DNA of 64,000 nucleotides from Dysgonomonas sp. 511 (GTDB lineage: Bacteria > Bacteroidota > Bacteroidia > Bacteroidales > Dysgonomonadaceae), in assembly GCF_010501105.1 (NCBI RefSeq), contig NZ_QVMQ01000005.1:62001-126000 (forward strand). Direction: 5' to 3'. This document shows, in pieces, positions 45,754-53,163 of the stretch (position 1 is its first letter; every line of letters starts with the position of its first letter). The notes beneath the pieces were generated by a model that saw only the letters and a list, made by a program, of their open reading frames with translations, had not been told where the DNA came from and made no database searches. The position numbers and the translations under genes were made by a program.

Positions 45754-45784
45754 TAAATTTGCACACTTACAATATTTGTGTGCA
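45754..45784 (+). promoter_or_regulatory. TetR/fabG promoter with operator-like inverted repeat
   Basis: TAAATTTG (45754-45761) is an exact TAnnTTTG box. TGCACAC (45760-45766) and GTGTGCA (45778-45784) form a perfect 7-base inverted repeat with an 11-base spacer over the expected start point, 12 bases before the TetR ATG. This placement suggests autorepression. Confidence 0.6.
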
Positions 45785-45795
45785 GATTTTAGTAT

Positions 45796-46389
45796 ATGGC
45801 TATCAACAAAACCAGAAATATACTTATTGAAGTTGCCCGTCAGCTTTTTGCAAAATTGGGAGTGGAAAATACCACCATGAACGATATTGCTGTGGCTTCG
45901 CATAAGGGAAGAAGGACTTTGTACACATATTTCAACAACAAGAACGAGGTATATCAGGCAGTACTCGAAACCGAGCTCAACCAGATGTACCAGTCGTTGC
46001 AAAACGTTGCTGCCAAAAGGCTTCCTGCCGACGAGAAACTGATGCTATTCTTTTATACAAGGTTCGACACCATCAAAAATGTTGTTGCGCGGAACGGCAC
46101 ATTGAAAGCAGACTTTTTCCGCGATATATGGCGCGTACAGAATGTCCGCAAATCGTTCGACATTAAAGAAATACAGATACTAAAAGACATCCTGAACAAA
46201 GGCGTGGAAGAAGGCACTTTCGAAATGCCCGACACACAAGCCACAGCCGAAGTGCTCCACCATGCACTGAAAGGATTGGAAGTACCCTATATACGTGGGC
46301 AGATAAGGGCAGAACGCCTTAAAACCGAATCGCAACGCGAAAATATCGCCTACCTGATATTCGAGGGATTGAAGAAGAAAAAGAAATAG
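45796..46389 (+). CDS. TetR/AcrR family transcriptional regulator
   Basis: A 197-residue regulator with the TetR helix-turn-helix at about 8-55 (ARQLFAKLGVENTTMNDIAV, SHKGRRTLYTYFNNKNEVYQ) and an all-helical effector domain. It ends in a basic tail (GLKKKKK). It starts 38 bases before a fabG-type gene on the same strand, so the two are probably one unit; a link to fatty-acid synthesis is suggested by that alone. Its own promoter carries a clear inverted repeat likely to be the operator. Confidence 0.92.
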   Translation: MAINKTRNILIEVARQLFAKLGVENTTMNDIAVASHKGRRTLYTYFNNKNEVYQAVLETELNQMYQSLQNVAAKRLPADEKLMLFFYTRFDTIKNVVARNGTLKADFFRDIWRVQNVRKSFDIKEIQILKDILNKGVEEGTFEMPDTQATAEVLHHALKGLEVPYIRGQIRAERLKTESQRENIAYLIFEGLKKKKK

Positions 46390-46426
46390 GATCAATAAAA
46401 TAAAACCATAATCAATTAATAACATT

Positions 46427-47173
46427 ATGAAATTATTAGAAGGTAAGACCGCTATTATTACAGGAGCAGCACGTGGCATAGGTAAAGCCATCGCCCTGAA
46501 GTATGCCGAACAAGGTGCCAACATCGCATTCACCGACCTGGCAATAGACGACAATGCAAAAGCAACCGAAGCTGAAATTGCAAAATTAGGTGTAAAGGTA
46601 AAAGGCTATGCATCGAATGCTGCCAACTTCGACGAAACGCACCAAGTGGTAGAAGAAATAGTAAAAGACTTCGGACAGGTAGATATACTTATCAACAATG
46701 CAGGTATCACCCGAGACGGGCTGATGATGCGTATGAGCGAGCAACAATGGGATATGGTAATCAACATAAACCTGAAATCGGCGTTCAACTTCATACATGC
46801 GCTTACCCCTGTTTTTATCAAGCAAAAAAGCGGGAACATCATCAATATGAGTTCTGTAGTAGGCCTGTCGGGCAACGCAGGACAAACAAACTACTCGGCA
46901 TCGAAAGCAGGTATGATAGGGCTTGCAAAATCTATCGCTAAAGAGCTTGGTTCGAGAAATGTACGTGCCAACTGTATCTGTCCGGGATTCATCATCACCG
47001 AAATGACCGGCGTATTGTCGGACGAAGTGAAGAAAAAATGGGCTGAGCAAATTCCGTTGCGCCGTGGAGGTACTCCCGAGGACGTGGCTAATGTAGCCGT
47101 ATTCTTAGGTTCAGACCTTTCTGCATATGTTACAGGACAGGCTATCCCTGTGTGTGGCGGTATGAATATGTAA
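46427..47173 (+). CDS. fabG: 3-oxoacyl-[acyl-carrier-protein] reductase (SDR family)
   Basis: FabG reduces 3-oxoacyl-ACP with NADPH in fatty-acid elongation. The 248-residue protein has GxxxGxG as TGAARGIGKAIA, NNAG in DILINNAGITRDGLMMRMSE (a FabG hallmark), Ser in NMSSVVGLSGNAGQTNYSASKAG with Tyr and Lys of the YxxxK site, and the end GSDLSAYVTGQAIPVCGGMNM. Its TAA stop is the left copy of a 3-base duplication flanking a MITE, so the element lies immediately behind the gene. Confidence 0.94.
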   Translation: MKLLEGKTAIITGAARGIGKAIALKYAEQGANIAFTDLAIDDNAKATEAEIAKLGVKVKGYASNAANFDETHQVVEEIVKDFGQVDILINNAGITRDGLMMRMSEQQWDMVININLKSAFNFIHALTPVFIKQKSGNIINMSSVVGLSGNAGQTNYSASKAGMIGLAKSIAKELGSRNVRANCICPGFIITEMTGVLSDEVKKKWAEQIPLRRGGTPEDVANVAVFLGSDLSAYVTGQAIPVCGGMNM

Positions 47174-47309
47174 GAGCCTGTTTAAATTTTAGCGAAAATA
47201 TTTCTTATAGGTTCTTTAGTATAGTTCTTAGCAACTTTTTTATGCTCTTTTTAGCGTATTTTCCACATATAGCTATAAAAAAGGTTTGCTATAAAATTTA
47301 AACAGACTC
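47174..47309 (+). mobile_element. MITE copy 1 (136 bases, terminal inverted repeats, TAA duplication)
   Basis: The left end GAGCCTGTTTAAATTTTA and the inverted right end GAGTCTGTTTAAATTTTA differ at one base. TAA stands on both sides (47171-47173 and 47310-47312), as a target duplication would. The inside has TTTTTTATGCTCTTTTTAGC, shared with copy 2. There is no coding capacity. Ends starting GAG and a 3-base TNA duplication are what I recall for the IS1031 group of the IS5 family, so such an element may have moved it. Confidence 0.82.
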
Positions 47310-47333
47310 TAAGATATTTTTGAAGTATTATAC

Positions 47334-47370
47334 AAATAAGAGGTGTCCCAAAAGGATGCCCCTTATTTTT
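47334..47370 (+). terminator. Terminator behind fabG and the MITE
   Basis: AATAAGAGGTGTCC and GGATGCCCCTTATT pair with one mismatch and two G-T pairs around a CAAAA loop, followed by TTT. It lies just before the porin start. Confidence 0.7.
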
Positions 47371-47417
47371 GTATCAAATATAAACTCTACTCTCTTACTA
47401 ACAGCCACTTAAATAAA

Positions 47418-48566
47418 ATGAAGAAGAATTTTACCCTACTCCTCCTCCTCTTGCTTATATCTATATTCAGCTTAGCTCAAGACTCGAATACAGAATTGCT
47501 GAAAAAACTCGTAGAAAAGAATGTCCTTACCCAAAGCGAAGCCGACTCGCTTAGTATCTTGTCGTCCGAAAAAACGAATCGGAATGAGATAAATACCATA
47601 GAGAAGATAAGGAAAGCATTCAATACCCCCTATATGCAGTTTGGAGGATATGGCATGATGATGTACAAATATAACAATATGGCTTCCACAAAGCATTCAC
47701 TCGATGCCCGGGTATTATTCCTGCATGTGCGGGGCGATATTTTTAAGAATTTCAATTACTTTGCCATGTACGAATTTATAAAACCTACACTTACCGAGTT
47801 TTATGTACAATGGACACCCGATAAGAGGTTCAACCTAAGGGTAGGACAAGGCAAAATACCTCTCTCCCTCGAAAATCAACTATCCCTCACCGTTCTCGAA
47901 TCTATAACAAACAGCCGTTCTACCTCCAGCCTGATAGGGATGGGCGACGATGTACTCAGATGGCAAAATGGTAAAAGTAATGGCGGACGCGATATGGGAA
48001 TATTATCATATGGCAGCCTGATAGAAACCAAAACACACGACTTGTTGGAATATGGAATCGGTATATTTCAGGGAACGGGGTTGGTAACCGGTGAAACGAA
48101 CAACACGAAAGATTTTGCCGGAAACTTACTGGTGCAACCGATAAAAGGCTGGCGCATAGGTGGAGGCGCATATTTCGGAGAAGCTACATACACAAAAGAC
48201 GGGGAGGATACCAAAAGCGACCATGTACGCAACCGCTGGATAGCCAGTTCCGACTACAAGTCGGATAGGGTGTACGCCCGCGCAGAATGGATAAAGGCTA
48301 ATGACGGCGGTATCCAAAAAGAGGGATTGCATGGAATGGGTTTATTCTATTTTATGCCTGAAAAGTTGAATACTTTTGCGAAAATAGATTACCTGAACCA
48401 GAATACTGATATAAACAAGGAGGTAACAGACTATCATCTGGGTATTAATTACTACTTTTACAAATCGTGCCGCCTGCAACTGAATTATACATATTCGGAT
48501 TATTCGAAGAAATGGGATGCTCGGAATACCCATTCGGTTTTGGGGCAGATGCAGATAGTTTTTTAA
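47418..48566 (+). CDS. Outer-membrane porin, phosphate-selective porin O/P-like
   Basis: From ATG 47418 the protein has 382 residues. It has a signal peptide (MKKNFTLLLLLLLISIFSLA, cut before QDSN), a short coiled part (ELLKKLVEKNVLTQSEADSL, often found in this family) and a 16-strand-type barrel: MQFGGYGMMMYKYNN, LRVGQGKIPLSLENQL, YARAEWIKANDGG, and an ending with alternating aromatic residues (VLGQMQIVF). The substrate could be phosphate, pyrophosphate or another anion. The frame starts at 47343, but that leads through a terminator, and the signal peptide fixes the later ATG. Confidence 0.82.
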   Translation: MKKNFTLLLLLLLISIFSLAQDSNTELLKKLVEKNVLTQSEADSLSILSSEKTNRNEINTIEKIRKAFNTPYMQFGGYGMMMYKYNNMASTKHSLDARVLFLHVRGDIFKNFNYFAMYEFIKPTLTEFYVQWTPDKRFNLRVGQGKIPLSLENQLSLTVLESITNSRSTSSLIGMGDDVLRWQNGKSNGGRDMGILSYGSLIETKTHDLLEYGIGIFQGTGLVTGETNNTKDFAGNLLVQPIKGWRIGGGAYFGEATYTKDGEDTKSDHVRNRWIASSDYKSDRVYARAEWIKANDGGIQKEGLHGMGLFYFMPEKLNTFAKIDYLNQNTDINKEVTDYHLGINYYFYKSCRLQLNYTYSDYSKKWDARNTHSVLGQMQIVF

Positions 48567-48593
48567 AAAACATATAACTAATTTTCTAATATT

Positions 48594-49514
48594 ATGGAAC
48601 AAAGACACGTCCTCCTGGATTATTATAAAATACTATTGAGTATTTTTGTTGTGATAATACATATACCTTTTTTTAAAGAAACACCAACTTGTCAAGGTTT
48701 AATGAATGATAATATTGCGCGAATCGCAGTACCTTCATTCTTTATAATAAATGGATATTTTTTATTCACAGTATTGGAAAAGGGTCATTTTTTTAAATAT
48801 ATCAAAAGAAGTATTTTATTGTATATATTTTGGATGGTTGTCTATTTACCTTTTTACTTCTCTGATTTGAATATAAAGAAAATCGTTGTTACATTATTTT
48901 TCGGATGGCATCACTTGTGGTATATTATCGCATGGATTGTATCATCAATAATTATTACTATTATTTACAAATCAAAATTTAATACTAAAGTATGCTTTAT
49001 CATATCTTTATCATTTATTTTTTTAGGTTATTTTTTACAATTTACAGACATTCATAATTTCCATTTTTATAGAAACGCTTTATCTTGCAGTTTTCCATTT
49101 ATACTCATTGGATATTTAATAAATAAAAACAAAATACTCCAAAAACGATTTAAGTATATCGACCTTCTTATTTTATTTTCTTTAACAGTATTTATTCTCG
49201 AATCGTTCTTTTTAAAAGAATATTTTAATCTTCATCATAAATTCATAAAGCATATTGACATTACATTATCTTCATTAATCTTATCTCCCTTACTTTTTTA
49301 TTGGATAATGAATAAAAAAACTAAGAACCTAAAGTTAACTCCCTTTATTTCGAAACTATCAGCAGGAATATATTTTATTCATGTACTTTTTATTTATTTA
49401 GGAAGATATTTAGGGCTAACCGAATTTAGCCTTTTATTCTTTGTTTTAATTACCTCATTTATTTCATCCTATTTCCTATTCCTTATCAATAAGAAATTGA
49501 AATTTATTTTATAA
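48594..49514 (+). CDS. Acyltransferase-3-type membrane protein (AT-rich, probably acquired)
   Basis: A 306-residue protein with about ten membrane helices. The start RHVLLDYYKILLSIFVVIIHIPFF has the catalytic-type His of the acyltransferase-3 family in helix 1, and RIAVPSFFIINGYFLF is the usual second signature. Members O-acetylate or O-succinylate surface sugars. The gene is visibly richer in A and T, with many TTT, ATT and AAA codons, than the porin before it and the glycosyltransferase after it, which suggests transfer. It is followed by a small lipoprotein gene 3 bases on and a GT14-type gene, a probable surface-glycan group. Confidence 0.85.
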   Translation: MEQRHVLLDYYKILLSIFVVIIHIPFFKETPTCQGLMNDNIARIAVPSFFIINGYFLFTVLEKGHFFKYIKRSILLYIFWMVVYLPFYFSDLNIKKIVVTLFFGWHHLWYIIAWIVSSIIITIIYKSKFNTKVCFIISLSFIFLGYFLQFTDIHNFHFYRNALSCSFPFILIGYLINKNKILQKRFKYIDLLILFSLTVFILESFFLKEYFNLHHKFIKHIDITLSSLILSPLLFYWIMNKKTKNLKLTPFISKLSAGIYFIHVLFIYLGRYLGLTEFSLLFFVLITSFISSYFLFLINKKLKFIL

Positions 49515-49517
49515 AAC

Positions 49518-49718
49518 ATGAAAAAAGTTGCTTTTATCCTCATCCTCCTCATCTATTTCATTTCCACTACTGCCTGTGGAAGTGATTCATTGATTAAAAG
49601 TTCGAGTTCGAAAGGAACAGTGAAAGCAAAAGATATAAAAGAAGATTTCGGGCATTACCTGCATGGTGTGAAGCGCCTAAAAAAGACAGTTGTAGAAAAG
49701 GTATGGATGAGTCTTTAA
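49518..49718 (+). CDS. Small lipoprotein of unknown function (66 aa)
   Basis: The protein starts MKKVAFILILLIYFISTTAC with the lipobox Cys at 20, then GSDSLIKSSSSKGTV, a Ser-rich stretch, and a basic end (GVKRLKKTVVEKVWMSL). No family is recognised. It begins 3 bases after the acyltransferase and ends 13 bases before the glycosyltransferase, so it is probably translated from the same transcript. The signal peptide and tight spacing are the grounds for calling it real. Confidence 0.6.
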   Translation: MKKVAFILILLIYFISTTACGSDSLIKSSSSKGTVKAKDIKEDFGHYLHGVKRLKKTVVEKVWMSL

Positions 49719-49731
49719 CTAACTCTATAAT

Positions 49732-50589
49732 ATGAAAATCTGCTACCTCATATTAGCCCATAACAACTTCCGGCATCTCGACCGGTTGTTATCCGCATTG
49801 AACGATGAAGACAGCACTTTTTATATCCACATAGACAAAAAGGCTAAGCCGGGCTATACTCCCCTCATCAACAATGCCCGGATAATACCGGAAAGAACAG
49901 ATATAAAATGGGGAGGCTACTCTATGGTAGAGGCTACTCTGGCATTGATGAAGAACGCAATGGAGAGTACGCCCGATGCTGATTATTACGCTCTGATAAG
50001 CGGAGTAGACTATCCTGTACGACCAAAAAAATTCTTATACGAACTTCTTGCCAAGGGAAAAGAATATATTGATATAGCTCCCATACCTGTACCATATAAA
50101 CCTATAGAGAGGTACGAATACTATTATTTCGATTACGAACGCCGCAACCTCAAACATTATAACCCTAAATTCCTCACAGAAGTATTCCTTAAAAAGCTGA
50201 AAATAAGACGTAAAGCACCCTTCAAAGTATATGCCGGAACCCAGTGGTTTGCACTGACAAACAGTTGTGTGCAATATATACTGAAAACTGTGCAGGAAGA
50301 CAACCGTTATACCCGTTTCTTCAAACACACCCTTGTGCCCGACGAAGCCTTTTTCCAGACCATTATCGGCAATTCGCCTTTTATGAAGGATACGGCAGCC
50401 AGCCTTACTTATACCGACTGGAATGTGCCTGTACCTCCCGCTACAATAGAAGAAAGGCATATAGAGTACCTCAAAACACATATAGAGTTCGATGACGAAT
50501 ACGGAAAGCGTTTCCCTTACTTTGCCCGTAAGTTTAATGATGATAGCGAGGGATTGCTGGAAAAAATCAGGGCGGAACTATGGAAGTAG
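49732..50589 (+). CDS. Beta-1,6-N-acetylglucosaminyltransferase-like protein (core-2/I-branching, GT14)
   Basis: A 285-residue cytoplasmic glycosyltransferase. It opens KICYLILAHNNFRHLDRLLSAL, the core-2/I-branching start, and has FYIHIDKKAKPG (nucleotide-sugar site), VRTDIKWGGYS-like NIPERTDIKWGGYSMVEATL, YALISGVDYPVRP and HTLVPDEAFFQTIIGNS. The family moves GlcNAc or xylose to a sugar acceptor; in Bacteroidetes it is usually involved in capsule or surface glycans. The gene abuts the convergent folK gene without a gap. Confidence 0.88.
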   Translation: MKICYLILAHNNFRHLDRLLSALNDEDSTFYIHIDKKAKPGYTPLINNARIIPERTDIKWGGYSMVEATLALMKNAMESTPDADYYALISGVDYPVRPKKFLYELLAKGKEYIDIAPIPVPYKPIERYEYYYFDYERRNLKHYNPKFLTEVFLKKLKIRRKAPFKVYAGTQWFALTNSCVQYILKTVQEDNRYTRFFKHTLVPDEAFFQTIIGNSPFMKDTAASLTYTDWNVPVPPATIEERHIEYLKTHIEFDDEYGKRFPYFARKFNDDSEGLLEKIRAELWK

Positions 50590-50961
50590 TTATTTGAGCA
50601 GGCTGGGCAATAATTCGGCGATGTAGGTGCGTTCTATTTCGTTTGGCCTCAACACATCATTATTCCAGATAACCAAGTCGATATCTATCTTTACAATTCC
50701 CCTTTTCTTGTCGGCAGGCCGACGCCCCATTTGCTTTTCCAGCTTCTTGAGCAAGGGTGTTATTTCTTCCTTGTCCTTTGATGTATATCCAATTGCAAGC
50801 TGGTTGAGAAAATCATCTTTATAGCTGTCGCCATAGGGTGTGGTAACAGACGTTTCCGAATAATGGATCTCTTCGAAAACATTGTCCAACAACCGGTGGC
50901 AGAGAGCCAGATTGACCTCCCTGTCTATATTAGTACCTATGCTAAGCAAAACCTTGTTCAT
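50590..50961 (-). CDS. folK: 2-amino-4-hydroxy-6-hydroxymethyldihydropteridine diphosphokinase
   Basis: FolK moves pyrophosphate from ATP to 6-hydroxymethyl-dihydropterin in folate synthesis. The protein is 123 residues, shorter than E. coli FolK (159), but keeps the start VLLSIGTNID, TTPYGDSYKDDFLNQLAIGY and the active-site KRGIVKIDIDLVIWNNDVLR with both metal-binding Asp. The short form is common in Bacteroidetes. A TATATTTG box on the minus strand (50970-50977) would leave only a few bases of leader. Confidence 0.88.
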   Translation of the reverse strand: MNKVLLSIGTNIDREVNLALCHRLLDNVFEEIHYSETSVTTPYGDSYKDDFLNQLAIGYTSKDKEEITPLLKKLEKQMGRRPADKKRGIVKIDIDLVIWNNDVLRPNEIERTYIAELLPSLLK

Positions 50962-50969
50962 AACTTATG

Positions 50970-50977
50970 CAAATATA
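50970..50977 (-). promoter_or_regulatory. -7 box of folK
   Basis: TATATTTG on the minus strand fits TAnnTTTG and lies only 9 bases before the folK ATG, so the transcript would be almost leaderless. No -33 TTTG was found. Confidence 0.4.
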
Positions 50978-51000
50978 CATCCCATTTCTCAAATAAACTT

Positions 51001-51008
51001 TATCTTTG
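51001..51008 (+). promoter_or_regulatory. -7 box of kdsB, just ahead of the MITE
   Basis: TATCTTTG matches TAnnTTTG exactly. The MITE duplication TTTA begins at the next base, so the element went in at the probable transcription start, and the kdsB message should carry the element in its leader. Confidence 0.5.
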
Positions 51009-51012
51009 TTTA

Positions 51013-51226
51013 GAGTCTGCTTAAATTTTATAGCAGAACTTTTTTATAGCTATTTTTAGATGGATTTTATGTATTTTTATTGCTGGTTTAGCAAGCTAAA
51101 CCGAAATAAGAATGTAAAAAATACGCTAAAAAGAGCATAAAAAAGCTGCTAAGAGTTCGAAGAATCGGCAGAGTCAATATTCATGAAGCCTACAAAATAA
51201 ATTTTCGCTAAAATTTAAACAGGCTC
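51013..51226 (-). mobile_element. MITE copy 2 (214 bases, inverted relative to copy 1, TTTA duplication)
   Basis: Ends GAGTCTGCTTAAATTTTA (left) and, inverted, GAGCCTGTTTAAATTTTA (right). TTTA flanks both sides (51009-51012, 51227-51230). Read on the minus strand it follows copy 1 closely at both ends and through CTTTTTTATGCTCTTTTTAG, but has additional internal sequence, including GGTTTAGC-TT-GCTAAACC. It has no open reading frame. Confidence 0.82.
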
Positions 51227-51246
51227 TTTATCTAAATGGAAACAAC

Positions 51247-52005
51247 ATGAGGTTTATAGCAATTATTCCCGCACGATACGAGTCTACCCGTTTTCCCGGC
51301 AAACCATTGGCCGACATGGGTGGCAAACCTATGATACAGCGTGTGTACGAACAGGTAAAAAAAGCCATAAACGATGTATGGGTAGCTACTGACGACAAGC
51401 GTATATTCGATGCCGTCGATGCCTTTGGCGGGAAAGTTGTGATGACATCGGCAGACCATCGCAGCGGAACCGACCGCATAAGGGAAGCATACGAAAAGAT
51501 CGGGCAGGAGTTCGATGTAATAATCAATGTGCAGGGCGACGAACCTTTTATACAACCCGTACAGATAGAGACATTGAAAGCCTGTTTCGACAGCAAAGAT
51601 GCAGAACTGGCTACATTGGTAAAACCCTTCAAAAAGGAAGACGGGTTCGATGCACTCTTCAATGCCAATTCTCCGAAAGTTGTGGTAAACAAAAGAGATG
51701 AAGCCATATATTTCAGCCGTTCTATCATCCCTTATATCAGGGATGTACACCATAGCGAATGGCTCGACAAACACACTTTCTACAAACATATCGGGATGTA
51801 TGCCTACCGCCCCGATATACTGCAGGAAATAACCCGGCTGAAACCATCATCGCTCGAAAAAGCCGAATCGCTGGAACAACTTCGCTGGATAGAAAACGGC
51901 TACCGCATCAAGATCGGTTATACCGATGTAGAAACCATCGGGATAGATACGCCGGAAGATATGCAGAAAGCGTTGGATTATCTTATCAAGATGGATAAGA
52001 ACTAG
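51247..52005 (+). CDS. kdsB: 3-deoxy-manno-octulosonate cytidylyltransferase
   Basis: KdsB activates KDO with CTP to CMP-KDO for lipopolysaccharide core synthesis. The 252-residue protein has the start IAIIPARYESTRFPGKPLAD, TDDKRIFDAV, TSADHRSGTDRIREAY, VNVQGDEPFI (here INVQGDEPFIQP), and FYKHIGMYAYR near the end, all as expected. A MITE occupies most of the 5' leader, 20 bases before the ATG. The gene overlaps the convergent comF gene by 4 bases. Confidence 0.97.
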   Translation: MRFIAIIPARYESTRFPGKPLADMGGKPMIQRVYEQVKKAINDVWVATDDKRIFDAVDAFGGKVVMTSADHRSGTDRIREAYEKIGQEFDVIINVQGDEPFIQPVQIETLKACFDSKDAELATLVKPFKKEDGFDALFNANSPKVVVNKRDEAIYFSRSIIPYIRDVHHSEWLDKHTFYKHIGMYAYRPDILQEITRLKPSSLEKAESLEQLRWIENGYRIKIGYTDVETIGIDTPEDMQKALDYLIKMDKN

Positions 52006-52691
52006 TTTGCTGTAGCCAAAGCATAGATACTGATCCGGCTATCTGCACTTTTCAATATCTCTTTTGCGCACGACTCTATGGTCGACCCCGTAGTGATAAC
52101 ATCGTCTACCAGCAAAATATGTTTCCCGGCAAAGGCTTCGGCATCTGCAAGCGAAAAGATATCTTCCACATTCTTCCACCTGTCGAAGCGCGAGTTCTTC
52201 GTTTGCGACTGATTGTTAACCACACGCCTCAGTGTTGTATCGTCTATGGGTATGCCTGTAACAGCCGAAATACCTTTGCATATCTCCATCGACTGGTTGT
52301 ACCCCCTTTGCCTCTCACGTTTAGGATGCAGGGGAACAGGGACAAGCAGATCTATACCGCGCACAAAATCGCTACCTTTGATATTCTCGCCACACAGCCG
52401 CCCCAGGTAACGGCCTAGTTGTGGGTTGTACCTGTACTTCAATTCGTGCACTACGCTTTGCATACTGCCACCTTTTACGAAGTAGGCATAAGCCGAAACG
52501 CGCCCGAAAGGGATACGTCCTGCAAAGAATTGTTCGATACGGTTGTCTTCCTGTAGGTGAAAGTTCGTTTTGGGCAAAAGCAGGAGGCACTCGGTGCAGA
52601 TATGCTCTTCGCCCTCGGCCAACCGGCTGTGGCAGACGATGCACAAAGGAGGGAAAAACAGGTTGAGAAAGTTATGGAGAAGTTTCCTCAT
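52002..52691 (-). CDS. ComF-family phosphoribosyltransferase-like protein
   Basis: A 229-residue protein with an N-terminal four-cysteine zinc motif (CIVC and CTEC at about residues 18-36) and a type I phosphoribosyltransferase domain with VPVPLHPKRERQRGYNQS and the PRPP loop ILLVDDVITTGSTIESCA. ComF proteins are needed for DNA uptake in naturally competent bacteria; in Bacteroidetes the role is not defined. It is the last of a prmC-recX-comF run with short overlaps. Confidence 0.92.
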   Translation of the reverse strand: MRKLLHNFLNLFFPPLCIVCHSRLAEGEEHICTECLLLLPKTNFHLQEDNRIEQFFAGRIPFGRVSAYAYFVKGGSMQSVVHELKYRYNPQLGRYLGRLCGENIKGSDFVRGIDLLVPVPLHPKRERQRGYNQSMEICKGISAVTGIPIDDTTLRRVVNNQSQTKNSRFDRWKNVEDIFSLADAEAFAGKHILLVDDVITTGSTIESCAKEILKSADSRISIYALATAN

Positions 52692-53163
52692 AATCGCCTC
52701 CCAACAGCTTGTTTACGCACTTGATAGCCATATCCATGCCAAAGCCGCGCCCAAGTGCAAAGCGGATCAGTTTGGTCTTCCTTTCGTAATCGTTCTTCGC
52801 TTTTACCGACTTTACTTTTACCGAAAGTATATGCAAAAGTTGTTCCTCAAATTCGTCACCCGACAGCTCCTCCAACAGAGGTTCGTAGATGGCTGGGGAT
52901 ATATTCTTCCTTCGTAGTTCGAACGAAATCTTCGTCCTTCCCCATTTGTTGAACTTCATCTTATCGTTTATAAAGCTTCTGGCAAAACGGGCATCGTCCA
53001 GAAACCGTTCTTTTTTCAGGCGGTCGACAATGCGGTCGGCAATATCAGCTTCAAGTTCCCATGCTGCCAGCTTCTTGCGCACATCAAACTCCGACCGTTC
53101 GGTACGCGAACAATAGGCAGCTATGCGGTTGAGGGCTTGGGGTTCGGTCAGTTTCTTTTTCAT
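52672..53163 (-). CDS. recX: Regulatory protein RecX
   Basis: RecX binds RecA filaments and restrains them. The 163-residue protein shows the three-helix repeats of the family: ALNRIAAYCSRTERSEFDVR, LKKERFLDDARFARSFINDK, WGRTKISFELRRKNISPAIY and DYERKTKLIRFALGRGFGMD. It overlaps comF by 20 bases and prmC by 4 bases, so the three are probably one transcript. recA is not nearby. Confidence 0.94.
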   Translation of the reverse strand: MKKKLTEPQALNRIAAYCSRTERSEFDVRKKLAAWELEADIADRIVDRLKKERFLDDARFARSFINDKMKFNKWGRTKISFELRRKNISPAIYEPLLEELSGDEFEEQLLHILSVKVKSVKAKNDYERKTKLIRFALGRGFGMDMAIKCVNKLLGGDYEETSP

